64,000 bases of DNA from Bacillus sp. ISL-41. GTDB taxonomy: Bacteria; Bacillota; Bacilli; Bacillales; Cytobacillaceae. Position 1 is the first letter of the stretch; each line of letters opens with the position of its first letter. The notes under the pieces are model-generated. The model worked only from the letters and a program-made list of their open reading frames with translations, searched no databases and was not told the origin of the DNA. Shown here piece after piece: positions 55,500-64,000 of this stretch. The position numbers and the translations under genes were made by a program. Location: contig NZ_JAGGQP010000032.1 in assembly GCF_018613235.1 (NCBI RefSeq), forward strand, positions 1-64,000, in the 5' to 3' direction.

Positions 55500-56435
55500 T
55501 TACATAGGCATTCCTTTTTCTTTTTTCCACTTAACCGTCAATGCTGCGGCCATCTTAGTCCTTGATAAGGAGTAGAGAATCAATGCCGACCAGATAAAGG
55601 TAAAGGCCAGCAGGTGGACGGACGAGAATGTTTCGTGATAGACGAAAATCCCTAGGATGAGCGTCAATGTTGGAGCAATATACTGCAGGATACCCAGTGT
55701 TGCGAGCGGAATCCTTTGCGCTCCTTTCGCGAAAAATAGCAAGGGAACTGCCGTAGCCGCCCCTGCACCTGCAAGCAGCAGGGTAGTCGACATTGAACCC
55801 GCAAACAGGGAGTTCGTTCCCTGGATCATAAGGTAACCAATGTAGATAGCTGCGAGCGGCATAACGACCAGTGTTTCGAGTGCGAGACCTACAGCAGAAT
55901 CCACCTTTATCAGTTTTTTAGCCAATCCGTACAAACCAAAGGAGATTGCAAGTGTTAAAGCGATCCATGGGAATTGTCCGTAGGAAATTGTCATGATCAG
56001 CACACCGATTCCTGCAAGCGCAAACGATATATATTGCAGCAAGGAAAGACGTTCCTTCAGGAATACCATCCCTAGCAGGACGCTTACGAGCGGATTGATA
56101 TAATAACCTAGGCTTGCTTCAATCATCTGGTCTGTATTGACTGCCCAAATATACATGAACCAGTTAATACTGATTAGCATCGATGCCACAGCCAGGGCAA
56201 CGAATTGCTTTTTATTTTGGGCCAACCCAAGTAATGTCCCAGTGAAAAGTCCCCATTTCTTATTAAGGACTAGAATGACAGCAATGAAGAAAAACGACCA
56301 GAACACACGGTTAGCCAGGATTTCATCAGCATTTACATGATTCAATAGCTTCCAATAAATAGGAAGGACACCCCATAATATATAAGAAAAAGCTGCGTAT
56401 AAAACTCCAGCTTGTTGTTCGGTCCTTTTATCCAT
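55500..56435 (-). CDS. rarD: RarD/EamA family transporter
   Basis: Polytopic inner membrane protein of 311 aa of the drug/metabolite transporter superfamily, with ten predicted helices in two EamA repeats (about 11-140 and 150-300). The N-terminal signature is AAFSYILWGVLPIYWKLL. The substrate is unknown (the family name comes from chloramphenicol sensitivity). The 56.5-57.3 kb repeat array starts 101 bp upstream of its start. Confidence 0.9.
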   Translation of the reverse strand: MDKRTEQQAGVLYAAFSYILWGVLPIYWKLLNHVNADEILANRVFWSFFFIAVILVLNKKWGLFTGTLLGLAQNKKQFVALAVASMLISINWFMYIWAVNTDQMIEASLGYYINPLVSVLLGMVFLKERLSLLQYISFALAGIGVLIMTISYGQFPWIALTLAISFGLYGLAKKLIKVDSAVGLALETLVVMPLAAIYIGYLMIQGTNSLFAGSMSTTLLLAGAGAATAVPLLFFAKGAQRIPLATLGILQYIAPTLTLILGIFVYHETFSSVHLLAFTFIWSALILYSLSRTKMAAALTVKWKKEKGMPM

Positions 56436-56535
56436 CCGAACAGCCCCCTAATCTTTCTAGACTCGAAATAATATCATTATAAAGGCGGAAGCTAGGACTG
56501 ACAATCATTTTTTGGCGTTAATTGCAGACAAAATT

Positions 56536-57263
56536 TGCGGACATGGCTTCTTCTCGTGTTTCCATAAGGATGATGGATGACGCTTTTTGCTGGTTCCGCT
56601 TCTTTTGGTGTCTCCATAAGGGCAATGGATGTCGCTTTTTTCTGACCCTGCGCCTTTTGGTGTCTCCATAAGGGGTGTGGATGACGCTTTTTGCTGGTTC
56701 CGCTTCTTTTTGTGTCTCCATAAGGGCAATGGATGACGCTTTTTGCTGGTTCCGCTTCTTTTGGTGTCTCCATAAGGGCAATGGATGACGCTTTTTGCTG
56801 GTTCCGCTTCTTTTGGTGTCTCCATAAGGACAATGGATGTCGCTTTTTGCTGGTTCCGCTTCTTTTTGTGTCTCCATAAGGGCAATGGATGCCGCTTTTT
56901 GCTGGTTCCGCTTCTTTTTGTGTCTCCATAAGGGCAATGGATGTCGCTTTTTGCTGGTTCCGCTTCTTTTTGTGTCTCTATAAGGGCAATGGATGACGCT
57001 TTTTGCTGGTTCCGCTTCTTTTTGTGTCTCCATAAGGGCAATGGATGACGCTTTTTGCTGGTTCCGCTTCTTTTTGTGTCTCCATAAGGGCAATGGATGC
57101 CGCTTTTTGCTGGTTCCGCTTCTTTTTGTGTCTCCATAAGGGCAATGGATGCCGCTTTTTGCTGGTTCCGCTTCTTTTGGTGTCTCCATAAGGGTAATGG
57201 ATGCCGCTTTTTGCTGGTTCCGCTTCTTTTTGTGTCTCCATAAGGGCAATGGATGCCGCTTTT
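56536..57263. repeat. Tandem array of fourteen 52 bp units (CCATAAGGGCAATGG family)
   Basis: CCATAAGG occurs at 56562, 56614, 56666, 56718, 56770, 56822, 56874, 56926, 56978 (one base changed), 57030, 57082, 57134, 57186 and 57238, always 52 bp apart. Within each unit GTCTCCAT is followed by ATGG and GAC/GTC/GCC, an imperfect dyad, then TTTTTGCTGGTTCCGCTTCT. Unit 3 is diverged and the left edge decays. The array fills most of the 855 bp gap upstream of rarD. No minus-strand frame has a stop inside it. Confidence 0.97.
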
Positions 57264-57273
57264 CTCAAAAAAA

Positions 57274-57295
57274 AATAACCCATACTCGGGTTATT
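57274..57295 (-). terminator. Terminator after the HesB-like gene
   Basis: AATAACCC/GGGTTATT stem with a 6 nt loop, followed on the minus strand by TTTTTTTTTG. It lies between that gene and the repeat array. Confidence 0.85.
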
Positions 57296-57611
57296 TTTCG
57301 TTTCGTGATTTAAGCTTAAAGTTATAGCCAAATGTCTCTTCAGCAGAGGATATTTTATAGCCAAACCCTGGCTTGAAATCCAGGAAGATTTTATCCGGGA
57401 GAGATTCCACCGACTTTTTTGGCACAAAAAAGTTAATGCCGCTTTCTGTTATCACTTCATCATCATCCCGCTTTTCCTCTATTTGCAATTGGATGTCCGT
57501 CGCGATCGAACATGTTCCAACAAACTCTGCAAGAATTCTAATTCCTTCGTTTTCGCTGAATTGGACCTTGTTTAACTCTTCCAATGCAGCCTTCCTGATT
57601 TGGATTTCCAT
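57291..57611 (-). CDS. HesB/IscA-like protein lacking the C-terminal CxC
   Basis: Protein of 106 aa with the HesB-like fold (iron-sulfur biosynthesis family). Only one Cys is present, in EFVGTCSIATDIQL; the usual CxC/GCGE tail is missing, so it probably does not carry a cluster in the way of IscA. GAAAGGGTGATC lies just before the ATG. It lies between the acyl-CoA synthetase and the large repeat array; its role is unknown. Confidence 0.85.
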   Translation of the reverse strand: MEIQIRKAALEELNKVQFSENEGIRILAEFVGTCSIATDIQLQIEEKRDDDEVITESGINFFVPKKSVESLPDKIFLDFKPGFGYKISSAEETFGYNFKLKSRNEK

Positions 57612-57692
57612 AGATGATCACCCTTTCTATTTTAAATATACCCAAGTTTTCATCCTCAACGCATCCGATGCCTTTCCCTATGTGCAAAATAC

Positions 57693-57719
57693 AAAAAGCA
57701 GACACTTGGCCTGCTTTTT
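57693..57719 (-). terminator. Terminator after the acyl-CoA synthetase gene
   Basis: AAAAAGCAG/CTGCTTTTT stem with a 9 nt loop; T run on the minus strand. Confidence 0.72.
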
Positions 57720-57730
57720 GTTATTACTAT

Positions 57731-59311
57731 TTATTTTGCGCCTTCCAATTCCTTCTTGCGCAATTCAATGCGGCGAATTTTACCGGAAGTTGTCTTTGGG
57801 AGTTCTTCAAGAAACTCGATCTTCCGCGGATACTTATATGGTGCGGTCAATTCTTTTACGTGCTGCTGCAGCTCAGCAACAAGGTTCTCCTGTTCAGGGC
57901 TGACGCCGTCACGCAGGACAACAAAAGCCTTGACGATATGGCCGCGAATTTCATCAGGTGATGCAACTACAGCACATTCTTTTACATAAGGATGCTTTAC
58001 AAGGGCATCCTCAACTTCGAAAGGCCCGATCGTATATCCAGAACTGATGATGATGTCATCGCCGCGTCCCTCAAACCAAAAGTAGCCTTCTTCATCTTTG
58101 CTCGCTTTGTCCCCTGTTACATAGTAATCGCCGCGGAACTGCATCGCTGTCCGCTCAGGATCCTTGTAATAGTTCTTGAATAACGCTGGTGTTTCAACAT
58201 GGACAGCGATATCCCCGACTTCTCCTGGAGTACAAGGCTCACCGTTTTCATTGATAATTTCAACGCGGTTTCCAGGCGTTGGCTTGCCCATCGAGCCCGG
58301 TCTTAGTTCCATGCCTTTCGTCACGCCGACAAGCAGAGTATTTTCCGTCTGCCCATATCCATCGCGTACCTCAACATTGAAATGCTTTTTAAATGTATCA
58401 ATTACTTCACGATTAAGTGGTTCTCCTGCAGAAACAGCACTGTGGAGCCCTGGCAGATTAAAGTCACTTAAGTTTTCTACCTTTGCCATCAGACGGTACT
58501 CCGTCGGTGTACAGCAAAGGACATTCACATTGTATTTTTGTAAAAGTGATAAATATTTTTGCGGCTCGAACTTGCCCTGGTAAACCAGGCCGGTTGCCCC
58601 TGTCCCCATAACGGATAAAAACGGACTCCAGATCCACTTTTGCCAGCCAGGACCTGCAGTGGCCCAGACCGTATCACCATCCTCAATGCCAAGCCAGTTT
58701 GTCGCTGCTGTGCGAAGATGCGCATATGCCCATCCATGTGTATGGACGACTCCCTTTGGATTGCCGGTTGTTCCTGAGGTATAGCTAAGGAATGCCATAT
58801 CATCTCTTTCTGTATTTGCCAGCTCAAGCTCATCCGATGCAGTTTCCATTTCTGCATCCAAATGGATCCAGCCTTCTTTTTCATCTCCAATAACAAACTT
58901 AGGAAGTTTATCGGCTTCCTCGATTCCAGCGAATTCATTTGTAAAAGGTGCAAAACTGACAATTGCTTTTACATCACCATGGTTGATTCGATATTGAAAA
59001 TCTTTCATTCTTAGCATTTCCGAACTAGGAATGACGACCAATCCCATTTTCAATGACGCAATATAAACTTGGTAGGCCTCAATCAATCTTGGCACTACGA
59101 CCAGTACAACATCCCCCTGCTGCAAACCATGTTTCAAGAAAACGTTTCCAATTCTATTCGCATTATTTAGAAGGTCACGGTATGTAATCTCTTTTGTAGT
59201 GCCTTCTTCATTTTCCCAGATAATCGCTTTTCTTACCTGATCCTGTGCGTAACGCTCCATTTCAGATACCAGATTATACTTTTGCGGCGCAATCAATTGT
59301 TCCCTGTTCAT
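57731..59311 (-). CDS. ytcI: Acyl-CoA synthetase (AMP-forming), YtcI-like
   Basis: ANL-superfamily ligase of 526 aa that adenylates a carboxylic acid and transfers it to CoA. The ATP-binding P-loop is FLSYTSGTTGNPKGVVHTHG, with DGYGQTEN in the hinge region and the C-terminal TTSGKIRRIEL (acetylatable Lys). Its size and the absence of a long N-terminal extension separate it from classical acetyl-CoA synthetase. The ATG at 59311 has AGGGGG just before it. Substrate chain length cannot be read here. Confidence 0.92.
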   Translation of the reverse strand: MNREQLIAPQKYNLVSEMERYAQDQVRKAIIWENEEGTTKEITYRDLLNNANRIGNVFLKHGLQQGDVVLVVVPRLIEAYQVYIASLKMGLVVIPSSEMLRMKDFQYRINHGDVKAIVSFAPFTNEFAGIEEADKLPKFVIGDEKEGWIHLDAEMETASDELELANTERDDMAFLSYTSGTTGNPKGVVHTHGWAYAHLRTAATNWLGIEDGDTVWATAGPGWQKWIWSPFLSVMGTGATGLVYQGKFEPQKYLSLLQKYNVNVLCCTPTEYRLMAKVENLSDFNLPGLHSAVSAGEPLNREVIDTFKKHFNVEVRDGYGQTENTLLVGVTKGMELRPGSMGKPTPGNRVEIINENGEPCTPGEVGDIAVHVETPALFKNYYKDPERTAMQFRGDYYVTGDKASKDEEGYFWFEGRGDDIIISSGYTIGPFEVEDALVKHPYVKECAVVASPDEIRGHIVKAFVVLRDGVSPEQENLVAELQQHVKELTAPYKYPRKIEFLEELPKTTSGKIRRIELRKKELEGAK

Positions 59312-59458
59312 ACTCTTCCCCCTAATCATGTTTTTTAAGGCTGTTCCGCATAGCGAATCATTGCCTGTCTATCCCCACTTCTCATTATACAAAATTATTT
59401 AAAAATTTAAAATTATATGATAACACTTTTTTAATATAATAAATTTCGCGCAAAAAAA

Positions 59459-59480
59459 GAGCAGGGCATCTGCCCCGCTC
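59459..59480 (-). terminator. Terminator after the SASP gene
   Basis: GAGCAGGGCA/TGCCCCGCTC stem with one mismatch, followed on the minus strand by TTTTTTTG. Confidence 0.85.
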
Positions 59481-59507
59481 CTTGTAGCCATATTATTCAT
59501 TTTTTAA

Positions 59508-59714
59508 TTAGCGAGAGAATCCGCCACCAAGTTGTTGTTCAGCCATTTGAACTAAACGCTTAGTAATCTCTCCACCTACAGAACCGTTAGCGCGAGAAGT
59601 AGTTTCTCCGCCCAACTGTACACCAAATTCAGAAGCGATTTCGTACTTCATTTGGTCAAGAGCTTGTGATACTCCAGGTACTAGAAGTTGATTTGAGCTG
59701 TTGTTGTTTGCCAT
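59508..59714 (-). CDS. sspA: Alpha/beta-type small acid-soluble spore protein
   Basis: Spore DNA-binding protein of 68 aa. It has the GPR protease site [11 protein letters not shown] and the second conserved block [19 protein letters not shown]. In spores it coats DNA and shields it from UV and heat. ATG at 59714 has AAGGAGGTG directly before it; the in-frame ATG 42 bp upstream is rejected. The sspA symbol follows synteny with thiI and is not certain among several paralogues. Confidence 0.94.
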   Translation of the reverse strand: MANNNSSNQLLVPGVSQALDQMKYEIASEFGVQLGGETTSRANGSVGGEITKRLVQMAEQQLGGGFSR

Positions 59715-59805
59715 GTGTTTCACCTCCTTGTGAGTATAGAATGTGTAGAAACACATGGCTTAATTCAAAACTTTAATTGGTAATTGTTCACAAATTTATC
59801 ACAAT

Positions 59806-61014
59806 CTAAAATAGGTCATTCATTGTATCATCCACTGTTTCCGAAGCTGGTTTGAGGACCATACGCTCAGTGCCTTCAACTGCCCTCTGGATCATTTCCT
59901 CGAAATTGAAAAAGCTCTCAAAGTTCTGGACTTTATCCAGCTTTGGCTTTGTTTTTGGTGATGAAGGAACAAAAACGGTACAGCAATCCTCATAGGGGCG
60001 GATTGAAATATCGTGGGTATCAATTTCATGGGCGATATCCATGATTTGCAGTTTGTCCATAGTGATTAAAGGCCGGATGATCGGCGTATTAGTCACTTCA
60101 TTGATAGCATACATGCTTTCAAGCGTCTGGCTGGCAACCTGGCCAAGACTTTCACCAGTGATGATCGCAAGGCCGCCCTGTTTTTCCCTAAGGGCGTCCG
60201 TGATGCGCAACATTAGTCTTCTAGTCGTTGTCATCGTGTAGTTTTCCGGTATTTGCTTATGGATGGCCTGCTGGATTTCAGTGAATGGCACTATATGAAG
60301 CGCAAAATGGCCATTAACCTCGGCAAGCTTTTCAGAAAGGTCGATTACCTTCTGCTTGGCGCGTTCACTTGTAAAAGGCGGGCTGAAAAAATGGACACCT
60401 TCGACTTCGAGTCCCCTTTTCATCGTCAGATAGCCGGCAACAGGGCTGTCAATTCCGCCGGAAAGCATCAGCATTCCTTTGCCGCCGGATGCAGCAGGAA
60501 GCCCTCCCGCACCCTTGATCGTTTCGGCAGAGATGTAGGCTGCTTCTTTCCTGATTTCGATCTGGAGATTGATATCTGGCTTCCGTACATCCACTTTCAA
60601 GTCTTCAACATTCCTTAAGATATGACCGCCAAATTCCGAATTGATCCCGTTTGTGTCCAATTCAAATGTCTTGTCCGATCGTTTAGCGGTTATTTTAAAA
60701 GTCTTGCCAGGCTTATGGATTTTCCTGAAAAGCTCCAGCGCCACATCTTTCATTTTTTCGAGATCTTTTTCTACTTTAATTGCCGGGCTGAAGGATTGGA
60801 TCCCGAATATGCCCTTCAATTTCTCGCTAATCCCATCGCTATCTTCACCGTTAAGGAGGATGAACATGCGGTCGCGTTCTGCCTTGATGGCTGCGTTCGG
60901 ATAGTCGCTTAAGGCTCTCTTGATATTCTTCCTGAGACGATCGATGAATTTATTCCTGTTTCTTCCTTTTGTCGATATTTCTCCATACCGAACCAAAATA
61001 CGGTCATACATCAT
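59806..61014 (-). CDS. thiI: tRNA 4-thiouridine synthase ThiI
   Basis: Adenylates tRNA uridine-8 and transfers sulfur to it; also in thiazole synthesis in some species. The 402 aa protein starts MMYDRILVRYGEIS, has a THUMP domain (about 60-165) and the PP-loop MLMLSGGIDSPVAGYL. It lacks the C-terminal rhodanese domain, as in B. subtilis. Its ATG overlaps the iscS stop (ATGATG), so the partner desulfurase and ThiI are co-translated. Confidence 0.95.
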   Translation of the reverse strand: MMYDRILVRYGEISTKGRNRNKFIDRLRKNIKRALSDYPNAAIKAERDRMFILLNGEDSDGISEKLKGIFGIQSFSPAIKVEKDLEKMKDVALELFRKIHKPGKTFKITAKRSDKTFELDTNGINSEFGGHILRNVEDLKVDVRKPDINLQIEIRKEAAYISAETIKGAGGLPAASGGKGMLMLSGGIDSPVAGYLTMKRGLEVEGVHFFSPPFTSERAKQKVIDLSEKLAEVNGHFALHIVPFTEIQQAIHKQIPENYTMTTTRRLMLRITDALREKQGGLAIITGESLGQVASQTLESMYAINEVTNTPIIRPLITMDKLQIMDIAHEIDTHDISIRPYEDCCTVFVPSSPKTKPKLDKVQNFESFFNFEEMIQRAVEGTERMVLKPASETVDDTMNDLF

Positions 61015-62156
61015 TTCTTTACTACCTCGCTTAAATGTTTTACTGTATCTGCAATTGCCTTTGCGGCTATTTCTGCTTCTTCCACTGTATTGCTGTATGT
61101 CAGGCTGACCCTGATCGCGCTCTCCGCTTCCGACAGAGGCACTCCCATTGCCAGCAAGGTCTTGCTGGCAGCTTTCTTCTTTGAAGAGCAAGCGCTTGTT
61201 GTTGATACATAAATATTCTTTTCTTCCAGCGCATGCACAAAGGTTTCCGCCTTCAATCCACGGATTGAGAAGTTAAGGATATGGGGCGCGCTATTTTCTT
61301 TTGGAGTGTGAATGGTTATTTCCTTGATTTGGCTGATTCCACTTCTTAATGTTTCCATTGCCGCAACCATTTGATTCAGACTTTCTTTTCTATGTTCAAA
61401 TGTCATTCTTAGTGCCTTTGACATCGCAACAATGCCCGCTACATTTTCTGTTCCGCTCCGCTGCTTCCACTCCTGATTCCCGCCGGAAAATAATGGGGAG
61501 AGGGTGACCCCTTCTTTGATGAACAACGCGCCTGTCCCTTTCAGGCCATGGAATTTATGACCCGAGATGGTGGAAAGGTGGATTCCAGCTTCGTAAAAAT
61601 CCAGAGGCGCCTTTCCAACTCCCTGAACGAAATCAACATGGAAAAACGCTTTAGGATACTTTTTAAGCAAGCTTCCAATTTGCTTTACAGGCTGAATCGT
61701 GCCGACTTCATTATTGACATGGATCACGGAAACGAGGATGGTATCATCACGCATTTCTCTCTCAATCGAATCCGCGCTGATAAAGCCATTACCATCGGGC
61801 TTTACATAAGTGATCTCAAAGCCGAGCGATTCCAGCTGGATCATGGCATTTTGGATCGAAGCATGTTCAATGCTTGTTGTAATGATATGCCGGCCTCTTT
61901 CCCGATGGGCCATAGCGATCCCTTTTACCGCTAGATTATTGCTTTCCGTTCCTCCGGATGTGAACAGGATTTCTGCTTCTTTTACATTCAGCAGCCTGGC
62001 GACCTGGGAACGTGCCTGCTGCAGCAGCTTCTCAGACTGGCCGCCAATTTTATGAAGTGATGAAGGATTACCGAAAAAATCCTCTGAGACCTTTACAAAT
62101 GAGTCTAATACTTCTTTATAGGGTTTAGTTGTGGCACTGTTGTCTAAGTAAATCAT
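61011..62156 (-). CDS. nifZ: Cysteine desulfurase (NifZ/IscS type) partnering ThiI
   Basis: PLP enzyme of 381 aa that takes sulfur from cysteine. The PLP-Lys is in ISGHKFHGLKGTG and the catalytic Cys in STTSACSSKKKAASKTLL. In B. subtilis the NifZ paralogue next to thiI feeds 4-thiouridine synthesis. It precedes thiI with an overlapping stop and start, matching that role. General iron-sulfur supply is usually by SufS. Confidence 0.93.
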   Translation of the reverse strand: MIYLDNSATTKPYKEVLDSFVKVSEDFFGNPSSLHKIGGQSEKLLQQARSQVARLLNVKEAEILFTSGGTESNNLAVKGIAMAHRERGRHIITTSIEHASIQNAMIQLESLGFEITYVKPDGNGFISADSIEREMRDDTILVSVIHVNNEVGTIQPVKQIGSLLKKYPKAFFHVDFVQGVGKAPLDFYEAGIHLSTISGHKFHGLKGTGALFIKEGVTLSPLFSGGNQEWKQRSGTENVAGIVAMSKALRMTFEHRKESLNQMVAAMETLRSGISQIKEITIHTPKENSAPHILNFSIRGLKAETFVHALEEKNIYVSTTSACSSKKKAASKTLLAMGVPLSEAESAIRVSLTYSNTVEEAEIAAKAIADTVKHLSEVVKK

Positions 62157-62274
62157 CGTATCCCCCCTTGTTGTTCATGCTAACTAAAAATCTTATCATA
62201 AGAAGTAATTAATGAAAATAAATGGAATGGATATTTTATAGTATGCCCCAAGGCAGGTGTCACCCAAAAAAACA

Positions 62275-62293
62275 GGTCTCCATTGCGGAGACC
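62275..62293 (-). terminator. Terminator after ezrA
   Basis: GGTCTCC/GGAGACC stem with a 5 nt loop and flanking AACA/TGTT, followed on the minus strand by TTTTTTTGG. Confidence 0.82.
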
Positions 62294-62304
62294 CATGTTT
62301 TACA

Positions 62305-63996
62305 TCACTCTTTTTCAGATAACATTTGCTCAATTCTATTCAAGGCACCAGGATCCACTTCTTCGATTGAAGTCGCCGCCTGTTCAAGGGCTTCACGATA
62401 ATCGTAATTGCGGAAATGTTCTTCTGCTTCCCGAAGTCCGCGGTCAACCGAAGGATATCGGCTTCGGTATCTGTTGCCATATTGGATGACCCGCTCGGCC
62501 AGCATGACGGTCTCAACGATTTCTTCAGTCGATGCTTCCAGCTTTTCAACTGTCAGCACAGAGATTTCAAGATACTGTTGGACAACAGGAATATCAAGAG
62601 GCTTTTCCTCAAGCTTTTCATTGACTTGTTTGATGCTCTCATTGGCATCTTCAAGAAGATATTTATATTCCTGTGACAAACCAGGCATATTGCTTTTAGA
62701 GACGGTGCGGATCAGTTCAGAAATCTTTTTCGACAGATCCCAGACTTTTTCCCTTGCCGCCATTTCGTCCTTCCTGAGGGCACTCAACTTCTCCATCAAT
62801 ACTTTTTGCTCTTGGACCAGCTTATCAAGCTGCTCTTTCGCTTCTTCAAGCTCCTGTTTAATCAGGCTTTGCGCTGTATCATTTTCGGTGATTCTGTGGT
62901 CGATCAGCTCGAACCGCTTTAGCAGGCCTTTGAGCTGCTGCTCTACATTCGTTTGTGCTGATAGCTCTTTATCATTAAGGTGGTAGCTCTCCTGGATATG
63001 CTTTGTCTCTTCTTTCATCGTCTTGCTTTCTGTTATTGCTTTTACGAGAATTTCCTTTGCTTCATGTTCGGTCTTCGTAATGTATTGTTTAGCCATGACT
63101 TCCTCTTCAAGGAGATCGAATAGCTTCTCAATACGTTCCTTCAACCCCTGGATCCCTTGTTCAGCGACTTCAACATCGCCTTTCTCCAGAGAAGCTATAT
63201 ATTCATTTAGTTCTTTGCTGATTTCCTCAACTTCTTTATCAGCGTTCAGATGGTCAAGTACATAACCTTTTGCAGTCATTTCTCTGACTCCGTCCTTCAG
63301 CTCGCTGACCTGGGAAGGTATGACTGATTGGCAGTCATGCAGCAGCGCGGGAATCGATTCCATTTTACTGGATACCTGTTCAAGCATTGACTGGATGGAC
63401 AGGACAATTTCCCTTGCTTCAAGGTAGTTGCCATTCTCTGTTTTCTCATCAAACTCAACAAATTTCACCTGGATGTTTTCAAGCATCGCCTCAAGACTTG
63501 CCTCGGCGCTTCCGAAGCTGTGACGGTGCGAAAGAAGGTTTTTCTTATTATCCCTGTAATGCTCCTTCAGGCCATCGATTTCCTCACGGTTCTTTTCTTC
63601 ACTTCCGACAAGTTCATTCAATTCTCCGAGGATCTTTTTAATCTTATCCTCTGTCTCCGTAAGCCTACGGTCAATGACTGCCAAAGATTCCTTCGCCTTC
63701 TTGAACCGGTACTTATCGATATACTCTTCCGCATCAAACAGATAATCTTCGATGCCCGGCAGCTTGGATGTCACAAGTTCATCCCACTCCTGGCGCCAAC
63801 GCTCGAAAAGCTCCTCTGTCTGGCCCGTCATGTTCAACTGTTTTACCTTTGACATTTCATCAAGTACAGGACGGTTCATGATATCAATTTTCCATGATTC
63901 ATACCTGTCGACCTCGCTGTAATACTTGCGTTTCATAAAATATCCGCTTAAAAAAAGAATTATTAATAAAGCAATTCCGCCAATTATGTACTCCAT
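62305..63996 (-). CDS. ezrA: Septation ring formation regulator EzrA
   Basis: Cell division protein of 563 aa that restrains FtsZ ring assembly at the poles. One N-terminal membrane helix (about residues 4-22, IIGGIALLIILFLSGYF) is followed by spectrin-like helical repeats with long coiled-coil stretches (EAKEQLDKLVQEQKVLMEKL). The full gene is inside the window: the ATG is at 63996, four bases before the end. It is the first gene of this minus-strand stretch in view. Confidence 0.96.
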   Translation of the reverse strand: MEYIIGGIALLIILFLSGYFMKRKYYSEVDRYESWKIDIMNRPVLDEMSKVKQLNMTGQTEELFERWRQEWDELVTSKLPGIEDYLFDAEEYIDKYRFKKAKESLAVIDRRLTETEDKIKKILGELNELVGSEEKNREEIDGLKEHYRDNKKNLLSHRHSFGSAEASLEAMLENIQVKFVEFDEKTENGNYLEAREIVLSIQSMLEQVSSKMESIPALLHDCQSVIPSQVSELKDGVREMTAKGYVLDHLNADKEVEEISKELNEYIASLEKGDVEVAEQGIQGLKERIEKLFDLLEEEVMAKQYITKTEHEAKEILVKAITESKTMKEETKHIQESYHLNDKELSAQTNVEQQLKGLLKRFELIDHRITENDTAQSLIKQELEEAKEQLDKLVQEQKVLMEKLSALRKDEMAAREKVWDLSKKISELIRTVSKSNMPGLSQEYKYLLEDANESIKQVNEKLEEKPLDIPVVQQYLEISVLTVEKLEASTEEIVETVMLAERVIQYGNRYRSRYPSVDRGLREAEEHFRNYDYREALEQAATSIEEVDPGALNRIEQMLSEKE

Positions 63997-64000
63997 TGTT

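Noticed and set aside
56492-57427. Long minus-strand frames (145-243 codons) through the 52 bp array
   Set aside because: All three frames are open only because a 52 bp unit shifts frame at each repeat. The starts have no good Shine-Dalgarno, and the peptides are simple repeats, so the array is annotated as a repeat and not as genes.

Overview
The window looks like a chromosomal segment of a spore-forming member of the Bacillaceae. The order of housekeeping genes follows the Bacillus subtilis block ezrA-nifZ-thiI-sspA ... ackA ... argGH ... dnaE-accDA-pfkA-pyk ... citZ-icd-mdh-phoPR-polA-mutM. Spore genes (an alpha/beta-type SASP, ytrHI, ytfJ/gerW) confirm an endospore former. Bacillus-like Shine-Dalgarno sequences (AAGGAGG) and frequent TTG/GTG starts fit. 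A genus in the Mesobacillus/Cytobacillus area is a guess from the repeat families, not shown by the sequence. Most genes lie on the minus strand. I see no tRNA, rRNA, CRISPR array, prophage or intact insertion sequence.

Layout by position. 1-4.2 kb: repeats, mutM, polA and a MITE-like element. 4.2-9.4 kb: hflKC, then the phoPR phosphate two-component system, bracketed by two inverted copies of a ~180 bp element. 9.4-14.6 kb: a MaoC-like hydratase gene, mdh, icd, citZ (TCA cycle) and a DUF441 membrane protein. 15-24.2 kb: ytvI, fxsA, pyk-pfkA (glycolysis), accDA (malonyl-CoA synthesis), a FadR-type regulator and malic enzyme. 24.4-33.6 kb: dnaE, ytrHI, a tandem-repeat array, nrnA, ytpI, ytoI. 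33.6-39.7 kb: ytkL, a Xaa-Pro peptidase, queF under a preQ1 riboswitch, deoC-cdd nucleoside salvage, a UreI/AmiS channel, ppaC. 39.9-47.6 kb: ald, a universal stress protein, argG-argH, an acetyltransferase, an ecsC-like gene and moaB. 47.7-57.6 kb: ackA, ytxK, tpx, ytfI-ytfJ, sppA-yteJ, an NAD kinase, rarD, a large repeat array and a HesB-like protein. 57.7-64 kb: an acyl-CoA synthetase, a SASP, iscS-thiI (tRNA 4-thiouridine) and ezrA (cell division).

The genes form a core-metabolism neighbourhood: pfkA and pyk feed pyruvate; citZ, icd, mdh and malic enzyme run the TCA cycle and its NADPH-yielding side branch; accDA and ackA draw on acetyl-CoA.

The most unusual feature is not a gene. Several intergenic regions carry tandem arrays with unrelated sequences but the same 52 bp period (12 units at 28.8-29.4 kb, 14 units at 56.5-57.3 kb, 3 units of 51-52 bp at 50.3 kb, short runs near 17.0 and 46.0 kb). 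Each unit contains an inverted repeat. The arrays usually lie between the end or terminator of one gene and the start of the next. A sixth array at 35.8 kb has a 20 bp period. These arrays are the best candidates for something undescribed.
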